Positions 1 to 11,829 of a DNA stretch of 64,000 nt are shown here, piece after piece. The stretch is from Casuarina equisetifolia. Its lineage: Eukaryota; Streptophyta; Magnoliopsida; Fagales; Casuarinaceae. Position 1 is the stretch's first letter. Every line of letters starts with the position of its first letter. The notes under the pieces were generated by a model. The model had not been told where the DNA came from. It worked only from the letters and a program-made list of their open reading frames with translations, and did no database searches. Made by a program: the position numbers and the translations under genes. The stretch is taken from positions 19,037,274 through 19,101,273 of the forward strand of contig CM052361.1 of assembly GCA_028551475.1 (NCBI GenBank), read 5' to 3'.

Positions 1-2185
1 GACCACTTAAAAACTCCATTACGTTATGAAGTGAAAATTTAATACGCAATGCACGCCCCAAACATTTAACGCTGCATGTGTTCAACGTAATTATGACATA
101 CAACAAAAGCCCGCAAACTAAAACAACGCAAAAACACAGAGCAACTAATAAAAGTAGTACCAAGAAATATGTGATATTTGTTTGGGATTAAATCATAATA
201 CTACGAAACTGATCCAAAATGTCTAAACTAACTTTGCAACAAATAACTTCATAATTGTCTGCAATGGAATGGTATAAATAGCACAAATTGCAAATAGCAT
301 TATGTAGCACGAAATCAAATATTATAATTCTCTTCTTAACAAATGATGAGATTGTTCATGCAATGAAGAATCAAATAGCATGATAGCCTTCCAAATAAAT
401 AGTGGTATTATACATTCAACCAAGTCTAAACATTAGAAAGAAATTGAAGGCCTTCAAATGCGAGGATATAAATTAACCAAGTCTAACAGTCAGAATGATC
501 CACATTATAAATAGTCAAACACAATAACGACCTTAACAAGTTCTTTACAATTTGAGCTTTACGATTCTTTGCCTCCAAATTCTCGAACCATTGTGATAGT
601 TGAAGAAAGTTAAAGACACTTAATTGACATCAATAAATAAAGTATCTAGTTGGGGGATTAAATAATCCAGAACTCATTCATTTTTGTCTCATCTCAAAAA
701 AACCAGTTTATTGTGAAAACCTGCGCAGAAAGGACAACATGATTTTTAAAAAATGTTGTTTCTAGAAACAGCAAAATGATATAGCAAGTAAAAAAGCTCT
801 GCTTGCTTGATATAGGCACAATAAGATACTGGTAATTTGTACTAAAATTAGATTTTCCCTTTTTAAACTTATTTAAGAAATAAAAATACAACCATCTAAC
901 TTATCTCTTTAAGATTTTTATATCTAAGCTAAAACAATTTTGTTGAAATATCATTCTGGGATAGTATTTTGATGATATAAATGTGTAAATATGTAGAAAC
1001 ATTTTGAAATGAAAATATAGAGATGAAAAACAAATAAAAAATATTTTTTTGATGTGACCTTTTAAGAGAAAAGTTTAATTCAGAATGGCAAACACAGAAG
1101 CTTGAAAGCGATAGAAAATTGAAGAGAAACCAAAAGAGATTGCACAAGTCTCCAAGATTTTTGTCCATTAGTGAAAATTTCTTGAGCACACCTTGCGACT
1201 CCTCAAAGCAAGAATTGAAAGATTAAAAAAGAGAGAGAGAATGTGAAGAAGGAAAAGCAGTGCGGGTCATTTTAGTTACAATGCCAAAAATTTTTCAATC
1301 ATCTCTAAAGAGCTCAACAGCAACGTTTCTTTCGAAAGCTAAAAAACAAACCAATTTGAGATGACGTCGTCCTTCAGCAATGAGTTTATCTCTAAAAACA
1401 AAAAACATGTCAACTTCACAAGACTTGTTTCAGACTTCTATCCCATCCTTTTGGAGAAAGAATGGAAGCTAGGACAAAGCACGTCAGTATAGTTTTTTTC
1501 TTCCCATTGAAGCTCACTTTTTGAAATCTTCCAATAAGAGGATGAAGGAGCAGTGACAAATGATCTACAAAGCTATTCTCACCAATTGTTTCCATAGTGA
1601 AGGAAATCCAGTGAAAAACAATTTCAACACTAAAAGACTTTCGAGCTCACAATGTTGTTTATTCTTTCATGACTTCATTTCTTTGATCATTACTTGCTAT
1701 TATACTTGATAGAAAATTATCTTGCTCTTTAATATATATTATTATTAATTTAATTTTTTAGAAATGAACAGTACTAATGTTTGTATTAAATTTAGGACTT
1801 TTATCCATATCACTTTATCTTGATTTCCTAATGCTAGATAAAAGCTTACAAACTGCACATTGAATATTTATTAGAAGTTTCGTTCAAAGTGTAAATTCTT
1901 GGGAAGAGAATTTGTAATTGAAATTAAGAGATTGGTTATCTATTGTAATCAATTAGATAATTGATTGAAAGTGACTCTAACAAGTTAGTAGGTATTAGAG
2001 CCAATAATCCTATTGGGTTTTGTCGTTATTATTTTATAACTTGTATAGTAGCAGAAGGTCTCATTTTTGCATCAGTTCTCGTTGCTACATCAATTATGCC
2101 AATTTTTGCATCAATTTTTCAGTAGAACTAGCTGCATGTGAGATAGATTTGACCAACTTCTTCATTTTGTTTGCTACCTAAGCTT
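1..2185. other. AT-rich intergenic DNA, no gene seen
   Basis: I see no coding region with plant-like codon structure or splice-linked exons here. The open frames are short and AT-driven on the minus strand (694-891, 929-1189) and match no family I recognise. The segment just before 2186 could be decayed copia sequence leading into the fragment that follows, but no motif is readable. Confidence 0.5.
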
Positions 2186-2284
2186 TTGCACCAAGGAAGC
2201 TTTTTACAAGCCTCTTCAACAACATTATTATCTTATCTCCAAACTTGGGGTCTCAAATTTCTATTGACTACAAGCTTAAGGGGG
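2186..2284 (+). mobile_element. Ty1/copia pol C-terminal remnant and polypurine tract
   Basis: One frame reads like the extreme C-terminus of a copia polyprotein: a LISKLGVSNFY segment, then two stops, then GGVK. Copia elements typically end with a (L)SKLGV.. segment followed by GGV directly over the polypurine tract. The purine-rich run AAGGGGG at about 2278-2284 fits the priming site next to a 3' LTR. Nothing upstream of this tail is readable as RNase H, so this is the broken end of an old + strand element. Confidence 0.5.
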
Positions 2285-2790
2285 TGTTAAGACTAGTCTA
2301 TCACAGAGACTTAGAAATCCTATATTATCCAAATTTTAAGATATCACCTCATGTAAGTTTAGTGTCCTTAACTTCTATTGGTCACTAGATTCAGGGGTGT
2401 TTGGATATAGAGACAACTAATAAGGCTACATAAGCCCTTCATGTCTTTTTCCTTTATGCAACACTACATGAATCCTAATCCAAGATAAATAAGAAAATCC
2501 TAGCCCAAATCAAATAAGGGAATCCTATTCTAAGGCAATTAAGAAAATCCTAGTATAAGGCTAGTAAAGAAATTGATTATATATAAATATATTATTCTCA
2601 TTCTCCTTCCTTCAGAAAAGTAGGGTCTTGTATATGGAGTTTCAAAATTCTTCACAAACTCTCTTGTATGGCTTGCTCATGGTTAATAACAAAGAAATTT
2701 TATCCATCATATAATTTATTCTACTTGTAGCCTTTCTGGCTTTAACTTATATAATCAAACAAGTTTTTGCCCAATCTACAAGCAGCACCA
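2285..2790 (+). repeat. Putative 3' LTR of the copia remnant
   Basis: The segment starts with TGTTAAG immediately after the polypurine tract. It contains repeated AATCCTA motifs (2460-2560) and a TATA-like ATATATAAATA at about 2579-2591, followed by an expressed-LTR-like CT-rich stretch. This layout is typical of a plant copia LTR of about 500 bp. The right border is a guess, because no second LTR copy was found in the window to align. Confidence 0.4.
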
Positions 2791-3640
2791 GATTTTACGT
2801 AGTAATATTCCAAAATCAGGTTTAGGACCTGAAGAGTCCGAGTGTTTTGACACAGATTAGAATAAGAAATAGAATAAATCTTCTGTTTGTATTAACAAGA
2901 AACCTTGAAGTGGTTGATTTACATTCAAATACTTTAAAAAAACTTACATCCATGGTCCAATATATATACAAGAAAGTGGCCGTTTCAACTCTCCTACCTT
3001 TAACTTAACCGTGCGTTCCCAAGAGGAATGAAAGCAGGTGTGTTCCGTTGCTTACCGTGTTCTGTTGTATTGGAGCAAGCAGTGATTTGCTTTGGAAGAG
3101 TGACCAAGCCATTGAATGAAAAAGCAGTTTAGAACGCTAGTTCTCGTGTTTGGAAACTAGCAAAATCAAACGTCAAGTGGTCTAAGACACAGCTACGTCA
3201 GTCTACAACACAGAACAGAATCGTAAGCAAGCAACATGAATTTTTGTTTATACGCACTTTTACACTATTTTCAAACTACTTTTTAGGGATGCAGTGAATA
3301 AGTTATTTTTGCAAATAATTGACCTATTTCTGACAGTATTCATATTAGACATCTTGTCGCATTCCCGAAGTGAAGTGGAACATCATGAGTATTTTAGAGC
3401 TGTATTGCATAAATTTAAGGAAGAGAGATTTGTGCCAAGTTGAGAGAGCATATACATGGAATTTTTTTGGAGCAAAGTAGGACTAAAGAAATAGTTAACC
3501 GCATGGTAATTGGCAAAAAAAAAATGTTTATTGGTTTTGTTAGTGTAACATGTAGAATTAGGATTTTTTTTTTTTTTAAGGTTACAATGTACTTATTTAA
3601 GTTTAATGTCCAGTCAAATAGTAGTGAAAGAAGGGCCACT
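2791..3640. other. Intergenic, no gene seen
   Basis: No supportable gene. Two short overlapping open frames on opposite strands (3415-3639 minus, 3440-3673 plus) surround a poly-T/poly-A tract and look like chance reading frames. Confidence 0.5.
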
Positions 3641-4183
3641 TGGCTTTACCCCTATATACCACACGTCTCATAGTCCTGGTGAGGGCTCGATAATCCCTAA
3701 AATAGGATTGACTGGCGTAAGAGACGGGTAGGTGCTCGTTAGGAAGGAGCTCATTAGGTTGGTAGATGTCCTTACAGAAGAGCTACCCGTGACACTTGGT
3801 GTGAACAAACGTGCAGCACCAAAGCTTGCGAGACCTGTAAGGGAGACTTTCCGGGGTCCTAGTCATGGGGATAAGGCTCCCATAAGAAAAGGGCGGACTC
3901 TTGTCAAAGACAGACTGAAAAATTAATGAAAAACCTTTTTGCATGTCTTGTTCTTTTGTAGATAGGAAGGAAATAGCTCCAAAATATCCAAGTTTCCCAA
4001 TGAATCCAAAAACAGCCCAAACTATGTTTGATCTAACCTCATCCGTAACACTCGATATCAAAGCATTGGGTCCTTGGAAAAGGACTTGTTGAAAGACGCA
4101 GTGGCGGGTCTAAGGTATAGAAAGAAGGAGTTGAGTAACCGTAATTATGTTTGCATTCAAGACAACTTTTGTAGAGGTTCTTG
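3641..4183. other. Unidentified GC-richer block, possibly transposon-derived
   Basis: Base composition is visibly richer in G and C than the flanks. It contains a 64-codon + strand open frame (3732-3926) rich in Arg and Lys with no recognised family, and an overlapping minus-strand frame. Such islands in plant intergenic DNA are often retrotransposon internal sequence. I find no protease, integrase or RT motif to prove it, and no splice-linked exons that would make it a host gene. Confidence 0.3.
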
Positions 4184-4440
4184 TTGGAGATCCAAGATTA
4201 ACATGCCTGATTATTCTCTCCTTAAATTGATGAGATTTGATTATAGGATTTATATTTTGGAAAATAAGAATTGTATTATAGGAATTATTATTTGTCATTA
4301 TAATTTTCTTTTTACATGTATAGCAACTTGTGTTATAAGTAGACCTAATTTGTTCTAGGTCTAAATACTTTTCATGAATACAGAAACATTTTCAATGTCT
4401 TTGCCTCTCTGCTATTCACATTCTGTCAGTTCTGCAATGC
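4184..4440 (+). repeat. Possible solo LTR
   Basis: Begins TGTTGGAGATCC, a common start for plant copia LTRs. A TATAAGTAGA-like promoter element follows at about 4334, then a T-rich tail. There is no paired copy and no target-site duplication that I could confirm. It may be the LTR of whatever element the preceding block represents. Confidence 0.25.
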
Positions 4441-4656
4441 TACAAATAGAAGCGTTCGCGGGAGATTGTGCAAGAGAGAAGAAAAAATATCTGACGGAAA
4501 AGAAAAGAAAAATCTAAGAAGAAATCTATACATAAAAGAAAATTTTGAGAAGAAAGGAAATCTATGATGCAACTTGTGCAACTTGTGCAACATTTGCAAC
4601 TTGCAACTGACTCTGCCGGCCTAGTTCCACTTCATGCACTAAATTGTCAATGCTTG

Positions 4657-4840
4657 GAGCCCCGGTTAAGCTTGCCTGAACGGGGCTCTTTTTCCCGTTA
4701 GAGAAATCGAGTGCCTATGCATTTTTTTTTTTTCTTTCGTCTTTTTGTATCACAGTCTGTGGGCTCCTTTTCCGATGAGAGAAATCAAGTGCCTGTGCAT
4801 TTTCTCTTTCATCTTTATGTGCCATAGGCTGTAGCTTTGA
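4657..4840. repeat. Small hairpin followed by an imperfect ~80-bp tandem duplication
   Basis: GAGCCCCG (4657-4664) and CGGGGCTC (4681-4688) form an 8-bp perfect inverted repeat. They are followed by two diverged direct copies of a segment with core AGAGAAATC.AGTGCCT.TGCATTTT (about 4689-4765 and 4768-4840). The copies differ by point changes and T-tract length. No function is evident. Confidence 0.55.
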
Positions 4841-5175
4841 TTTTTCAAATTTGTCTAACATGGCTTCTTTCGACTCTTTACTTTTAACATCTACCCGCAA
4901 ATTAGGAGTGTAAATGCCTAATTTGGATCTTTTAAGTTGATATGGGGTTCATGCTAGTGGCTTGGTAAAAACAACAATGAGATGTAAGCGTGAAGGAACA
5001 TATCAAGTCATCAGTGATTCAAGTGTAACTTTTTTTCTCAAAAAATGGTAATTTATAGTCTCTATATTTTTGTACATTACTTTTTATTAGTGCACTTTTA
5101 TATTTTCACAACAACAAAAAATAATAATTTATAGCAATCTGTTTTGGCTTGGTAGTGAGATGTAGTAATGAGACA

Positions 5176-5511
5176 TTATTGCAAAATAGGATTGTTGGTA
5201 AATATTGCAAAATATTGATATCTTAAAAGAGTTGCAATCGAGGTGGACTCTATAACATTAGCAAGCACTCTATATTCTAGCTTAGCAAAGGATTGAAAAA
5301 TAATGGGTTGCCAATAAGAGCTCCATGATATACAATTAGCATGTAGAAAGAAACAATATCTTGAAGTTAATCTTTTAGTAATTGAACATCCTCCACAATT
5401 TACATTGCTAAAGCCATATAAAATCCGTGTACTCTTGGAACCAATCCTTAAACGCATATTTATTGTGCCATGAATATAATGCAATACTCTATTAAGATTT
5501 TGAATGTCCAA
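5176..5511 (-). mobile_element. Antisense Ty1/copia RNase H fragment
   Basis: The minus-strand reading is 111 residues and matches copia RNase H in order: a VLHYIHGTIN segment (family: R.LRYL.GT), then GFSNVNCGGC (family GFSDADWAGC), TSRYCFFL (family TSGYCFFL), SWSS, and AKLEYRVLA (family AEAEYRALA). It lacks the final ADILTKPL box and the CDN motif. The acidic residue of DADW has become Asn and DADW itself is lost, so the enzyme would be dead. It lies opposite in strand to the larger copia remnant starting at about 6.06 kb, so it is a separate insertion. Lower coordinates hold no readable continuation. Confidence 0.75.
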
Positions 5512-5839
5512 GTTGGTTGGTTGTGCATGGCTTGGTAGAGTTTATTTATTGCAAGTCAACATGAGATATTAAAGTACTCCTACTATGCTTTTTGTATGTT
5601 AAAGGTTGAGATGATAGATTCATGTTGCTTTGAAGTTGTGGTACTTTGGTTACAATTGGTTGGCTATTGGTTTGTAATTTGCAATTCCAACTCTTATAAG
5701 AAAATTAAAAGCATCTTTTAATGCATTTATAGGAAGTACATTCAGCGTTTCACTAATGGCTCAAAATTAAGTAAGATTTTTAACTAATATAATGTGGGGG
5801 GAGGTTTATGGAAGAGAAAGTGAGAGTTTTATAGAGCAT

Positions 5840-6060
5840 AGAAAGAATGGTGTAAAGAATCTATAAGTAGAATGGTCCTTAATGACCCCTTTATATAGGT
5901 GTTCACACCATTTAGCTTATTAAATGCAAGATCAATTATACAATTATAGCTAGCATAATATTTCAAATTAGGACAACTAAATATTCAAACCAAAGATATT
6001 TCATTTAAGACAAATGTTACAATATTGAAATTGTAATAGTAGTCTTACTCAACAAGAACA
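5840..6060 (+). repeat. Left copy of a diverged direct repeat flanking the copia remnant
   Basis: This segment resembles about 9505-9750 in order and orientation. Shared stretches include AGAATGGTGTA, CATTAAATGCA-like, CAACTAAATAT/CAACCAAATAT, AAACCAAAGATATTTCAT and TTACAATATTGAA. Copies are roughly 70% alike by eye, with small gaps. They may be divergent LTR parts of an element that has lost gag, or an older repeat into which the element inserted. Confidence 0.5.
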
Positions 6061-9000
6061 TTAATACATTTGAAAAACAACCAAGGAAACCAAAAAAGGT
6101 TCATCTACATGAAGACATCCTTCATTCTCTCAAGAAGCAAAATCTAATCTCTATTAAAGCTGCATCTCCAATTTTATGTCCTCATTATTGTGCTGGGAAG
6201 AACTAAGCTCCCTTTTTTACCATCTATTCATTATGTATTTTCTCTTCTTGAATGTGTACACTTTGATTTATGGGGACTAGCCCCAGCTTTGTTTAAAGAT
6301 GGCTTTTGCTATTATGTATTGTTTATTGATGAATTTAGTCAATTTACTTGGTTATATCCACTTCAATGGAAAGCCAATCTATTTGGTATTTTTATTCAGT
6401 TTCGCTCCATGGCTAAAAAGCGATTAGGTTATCCTATCAAAATTCTGCGATGTGACAATGATGGTGAATTTGTTAGCCAATAGATGGTTTCTTATTTGTC
6501 TCAACATGGAATTCTCTAGCATTTGTCTTGTCCATACACACCCTAGTAGAACAGTCTTGCTAAATGCAAGCACCATCATATTACTGAGTTGGGTAGAACT
6601 CTCATTCATCAAGCAAGATTACCCAAGGTGTTTTGGACTGATGCCTTTGCCACAATAACTTTCCTCATTAATAGATTACCTTTAACTTCTTTAAATGGTG
6701 TCTCATCTTATGAAAAGTTATATTAGAGAAAACCCGATTATTATGTTCTACGCACCTTTGGCTTTGCTTGTTATCCTTATCATTGACACTTAGCCATAGA
6801 TAAATTATCTCCCCGCTTCCTTAAATGTGCCTTCCTTGGATATAGTCCCTGGTACAAAGGGTACAAGTGCTTTCATATTCTAATTAGGCAAAACTTTATT
6901 TCTCACCATGTGTTGTTTAACAAGGAGCTCTTTTTATTTCTTCAAGATAAGGCACAGAAGCATCCTTACCCTCCATCTATTTCGCAAGTCTCATATTTGC
7001 CTTTGAGGGAAACTATTATTCCTACTCCTATAGCTTTTGTTAGCCCAATCCTATCCTATCATCATCTCTGACCAACTCTTTGGTTCACTCCCTTATTACC
7101 TCTTCCTCTACATTAGTGCCTTTAACCTTTCTTCCCGTAACATGCCACCTTCCTGAACCCTTGCCACATGACCTTTGCCTCTCACCTCACAATCCTAAGT
7201 CACCTATTACACCTACACTGCATGACTTGGCCTTTTTTTCCTCTGACCAGCCACCTACAAACATACCCTGTGACCCACAACCTCCTTTATCTCCTATAAT
7301 TGCTCCCATATCCGATCTCTCTTTCTTTAATCTTTTTCCAGCACCTACACCTACACCTACACCTACTCTCCCTTCCGGTATTTCTTCTCCTTTTCATGTT
7401 CCTTCTTCCATGACCACTCTAACTTCCTCTTCAACACTTGTAAGTACTCTCCCTCCTTCTACTTCCCCTACCATTCCCATTCCTCCAACCTATACCCAAC
7501 CTATGATTACCCATAGTCAATTCAGAATTATTAAACCCAACCCCACGTATGCTCTCACCACTTCTTTAGCTCCTATTACACCTACCTCTATGAAACATGT
7601 TCTTTTTCATAATGGCTAGAAAATGGCAATAGATGAAAAAGTGCAAGCCCTTGCTCTGCAATAAGACATGGACTCTTATTCCACCTCATCCTTCCCAAAA
7701 TTTAGTGGGTTGTCGTTAGGTGTATAAAACAAAGCTTTCTCCAAATGGTTTAGTTGATCACCTCAAAGCCTGACTTGTTGCCAAGGGCTTCCATCAGGAG
7801 GTCAGTATTGACTTCCTTAAAACACTCTTTTATGTTGTGAGGCACACCACCATTCGTTTAGTTCTCTCTATTACCTTAGTTAAAAATGGGCTATTGCTAC
7901 AATTTGACATTAACAATGCATTTCTTCACGGCTCCCTTTTGCAACTTATATTCATGCACCAACCACCTGGGTATATTGACTCATCCAAACCCCATCATGT
8001 AAGTAAATTAAGTCGTGCCCTTTATGGCTTGAAATAAGCTCCTGAAGCTTAGTATAATTGGTTTACAAATTTTATGCTTGAACATGACTTTCTCATCTCA
8101 CCCAATGACCCATCCTTGTTCATTTACCATTCTAATAGTATACACTTATGGCTATTATTATATGTAGATGATTTAATCATTACTAGGAGCTTTTAACTGC
8201 GTCTTCAATCCTTTGTTTCTACTCTAAGCTTTGAATTTTCTTTAAAATAGTTTGGTAGCCTTCATTTTTTTTCTTGGCATTAAGGTTCACCAAACTTCCA
8301 CTGGTCTACACCTAAGCCAAAGGCAATATACTGTTGATCTTCTCTCTAAAGCTAGCATTGATCATTGTAAATCAATTGTTACACCATTAGCAACAAAACC
8401 TCCTCAAATTAAACATAACTCATCCACTCTTTCCTAACCCTCCATGTTCATAAGTTTAGTTGATGCCTCCCAATACTTAACTCTTACCTGCTGAGATCTC
8501 TCATTTGTTGTTAATCGATTATGCCTAATTATGCATGCTCAACTCTCTCTAACCACCATAACCTTAAATGAATCCTTTGCTATGTTCATGGCACCATTAA
8601 TCTCAGTCTTCATTTTCACTCTTAGAGCTTTCTTAATCTCTATGGATTTACTGATGCAGATTGGGGTGGATGTCCCTCTTTTCGCTACTCAACATCAAGA
8701 TTCTACTTTTTCCTAGGAGTAAATTTGATCTCTTGGAGCTCTTAGCGTCAACCCCTATCCCCAAATCCTCCACAGAATCATAATACCGTTGCCTTGCTTC
8801 CACTATCATTGAATCCACTTGGATTTATGCTCTTCTTCATGATCTTTCAATGCCTCAACCTCATCTAACTTTATTGCATTGTGATAATATCTTAGCCCTT
8901 GATGGAAAAACCAAACACATATCCATTGATTACCATTATATACGTGAAAAGGTTGCACTTGGCTCCATCACCATTATCTTTGTTCCTTCTTCCTGGTAGC

Positions 9001-9100
9001 TTGTAGACATTCTAACTAAACCCCTACCATAACTTCCTTTATTTTCCTTGCATTCCAAATTTGGCGTGGTACTTTATACACCGCCAAGTTTGAAGAGAGC
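6061..9100 (+). mobile_element. Degenerate Ty1/copia retrotransposon pol (integrase, RT, RNase H)
   Basis: Domain order is that of Ty1/copia. An integrase core at about 6150-6720 has FDLWG, YYVLFIDEFSQFTWL and CDNDGEF. A Pro/Ser/Thr-rich linker at 7080-7619 ends in a SQFRIIKPNP segment typical of the IN-RT junction. RT at about 7690-8200 has DINNAFLHG and an intact YVDD box at about 8160-8175. RNase H at about 8640-9060 has LHCDN and VDILTKPLP and ends in YTPPSL just before a degraded polypurine tract (about 9088-9100). Many in-frame stops (for example TAG at 6481) and frame changes break it, and protease and gag are absent. It cannot make a polyprotein. Flanking sequence is related to 5840-6060 and 9505-9750. 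Confidence 0.85.
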
Positions 9101-9504
9101 CTAAAGATAAGTCAGAATCAACCACCTTTCCCCCTTTTGAAAAAGACAAAAAGTCCTCCTTAAATACAACTCATTTCACAATTTCCTACTCATGAAGCCT
9201 TCTTGCAAAAACCATTGAATCAATTTCTGACTCAAGCCTTAAACTTTTTGTCCAATCAACATAGTTGTTACTGCATACCATTCAAACTTAAATTCAAACC
9301 AAGAACATAGCCATTAGATACCAATGGGATTATAGTTGTTTATACTACAACTTGAATATAAAGAGAATGACTTGTATACTTCTACATGGTTTTATGGTTT
9401 CTTATATTCCTTAAGTTGTTGTATTCTATTTCAACCTAGATATACTAAGATCATGTTTTCAATAAACTTGATAATTATCTTTTCTTTCTTGAACTTTCTA
9501 TAAG
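9101..9504 (+). repeat. Putative 3' LTR portion after the copia remnant
   Basis: The sequence directly follows the RNase H C-terminus and degraded polypurine tract, where a 3' LTR is expected. It is AT-rich with no open frame and has a polyadenylation-like AATAAA at about 9460. No matching 5' copy was found, so borders are inferred only from position. Confidence 0.35.
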
Positions 9505-9750
9505 AAGAATGGTGTAGAGGATGTGTGACCAAAATGATATATAAAAACTCATTTATGTAAGTTCATACCTAATAGCCCATTAAATGCATGATAGGTTACA
9601 CATTTTAAGGTACAACCATAAACATGCTACAATTAAGTAGAATTGGGAGATACATCAAAGCGGGACAACCAAATATCTAAACCAAAGATATTTCATCCAA
9701 GGAAAATTTTACAATATTGAATGTAGATTGGTAATCTTAATCAATAGGGT
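9505..9750 (+). repeat. Right copy of the direct repeat flanking the copia remnant
   Basis: Partner of 5840-6060, same orientation, about 3.66 kb away. It shares the AAACCAAAGATATTTCAT block and the TTTACAATATTGAA block. Divergence suggests an old event. Confidence 0.5.
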
Positions 9751-11390
9751 CACCAATAAAAGTCATCCAAGGAATTTTGGATTGTAATGTTCCTACATTC
9801 AAAAGGATGGTTAAATTCATGCATTAAAAAGCAGACACATAAAAAGAAAACAAAAGAAAATTGTGCGCCACTTAAAGTGATGATGCTAACACAAGGAAAC
9901 TAAATGGACTAAACTTGTATTTGAACAGCCAATCCATTAGCCCTTGACCTCAACTGCTTTCCATAAACCTCGGCCTCCTTCCTTGTGCAATGTTTGATCT
10001 TTGCTCACACTAGCATGCATCTACTGGCTTTCCATAGATCACGCTCTATGTTAAGAGAGAGAGCCAGTCCCACATTGGAACGAGATTCAAGCATTTGTGC
10101 CTTATAAGGCATGGACTACCTCCTATTATTGCTTAAGAGTTTTGATAGGCTTAGACCCATTCTTACACTTTGTCATGTGAATTGTGCCAAGCATGACATA
10201 TGTCCTTTATATGGAAACTTAAATGTAGATGCCTTTTCAATGCTTCAATTTTGACATCATTACTACTATAATTAATATATCATTTACACAAAGATAATAT
10301 GTTAATAAATGATATACTTTCCTCCCAAATAAATAGAGCATAATTACGGCTATTAACATAATACAATATTCATAAAGATAGCACTAAAGTTAGCAATTCA
10401 CTATCAAGAGGCGTGTTGGAATTCATATAAGAATTTCGCTTAATCTGCATCCTAATTGTTTGAATAGCGATGATAGGTATATTTAATCTACTTTTTTTAT
10501 GAATTGAGTTCAACCCAAGTCCATTAAGCATGCGTATTAGTTAGCTGCCGAGGAGATTGCCTTATTTGAGCACGGCAATCACTTGCCTGAGGTTGTACCT
10601 TTAGGTCTTTGTAAGTTTTTTCAATAAAGAGAACCGACACATTTTCCGGGCATCCGCTCCCGGAGAAAACAGAGACTAAGTTAGAATCAACCGAATGAGA
10701 GAATCATTTAAGCTTTACTACATTAAATTGTCCGAATTGGGCAACCTTCAGGTCACCTTATCGTGATGGATTAAGAGTCAAGACTGTTTAATAAAAAGTG
10801 TAAACGGGGAAAAAGGTAGAAAGTGATTTTGTGATTAAAACTAAGGTATCAGCCTCTATTGATGAGAAATTTTCGAGTTTTGGCCTTATGAACTTTTATT
10901 TTTATTTATTTTTATCTTGTAAAGAATTTCATTTAAGTTAACTTTATAATATAATTATTTTTGTAACTCATTGCTCAGTTCCATTAACAATTGGTGAGAC
11001 ATAAATGTGTCAGGATTTTGTAATCTTTTAAGATAACGAAAACTGTTTCTTTTGGTTTATCAATTTTAGATAAACAATATTTTGTCAATATATTTTATTT
11101 TGTTTACCAAAACTGAAAAGTAGCCTAATAATAATTGAGTCCAATATGTTAATGAAACGATGTCAAGTTTATATAGAAAAAACAATGGAATTTTATTGAT
11201 CGATATAAATGCAGATCATGCATCATAATGACAATACAAATGCAAGTATTCAATAACCAAATGCAAATAATCAAACAAGCGGTTTAAGGTTCCTTGATTA
11301 TATATTAGCATAAATGGGTGTAATAAATACAATTAAAATTTCAGTATATGACTCAGAATATTTTGAAAGGTTTCTGAATTAGATTTTTTT
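9751..11390. other. Intergenic; USE/TATA-like pair but no recognisable RNA gene
   Basis: No gene seen. At 10067-10077 GTCCCACATTG resembles the plant snRNA upstream element RTCCCACATCG. TATAA follows at 10103-10107, a spacing of about 25 bases, as in Pol III snRNA promoters. The sequence expected to start about 10130 does not resemble U6, U3 or another snRNA that I know. The same promoter-like pair is frequent in plant transposon LTRs, so I favour a repeat. Confidence 0.35.
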
Positions 11391-11399
11391 CTTATATTT

Positions 11400-11700
11400 T
11401 TTTTTTTTTTGCATTTTTTTTACGCACACCTAGGGAGGGGGAGGAGACTCGAACTTCTGAATTAGATTACAGTGAATTGCAGACCTTCACTAATTAAGTT
11501 TTTGAAAATCAACATATTGTCATCAAACTACTGACGATATTATCATTGCAGTTTTTTTTTCTTTTTTTTCTTTTTTTATGCACACACCTAGGGAGGGGGA
11601 GGGTACTTGAACTTCTGAATTAGATTACAGTGAATTGCAGACCTTTACTAATTAAGTTCGTGAAAATCAACGTATTATCATTAAACTACCGACGATAATT
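11400..11700 (-). repeat. Tandemly doubled SINE-like or tRNA-derived repeat
   Basis: Two direct copies (about 11410-11550 and 11571-11700) share CCTAGGGAGGGGGAGG, then a CGAACTTCTGAATTAG block, GAATTGCAGACCTT and ACTAATTAAGTT. On the minus strand the unit reads as a GTTCGAGTC-like B-box followed by a CTCC-rich segment and an A-run, a combination common at the 3' end of plant SINEs and related dispersed repeats. Unit length is about 160 bases including a T-tract. Confidence 0.5.
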
Positions 11701-11829
11701 GAAATAAAATTCTGAAATACGGTTTGCTCCTGGACTGTTAACCAATTGACAAGTTGATGGGGTGCGAGGAGGTAAATATTGTCACCTCACAAGGCTATTG
11801 TGGTCATTTAGAACGGGGCCAAAGCAGTC

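Noticed and set aside
4657..4695. Bacterial-type rho-independent terminator
   Set aside because: The surrounding DNA is plant nuclear repeat sequence with no bacterial gene; stem and T-run are coincidental.
7080..7619. Independent proline-rich protein gene
   Set aside because: Position between copia integrase and RT and the SQFRIIKPNP end show it is the polyprotein linker.
10067..10135. U6 or other snRNA gene
   Set aside because: The promoter-like pair is present, but no snRNA sequence follows at the expected start.
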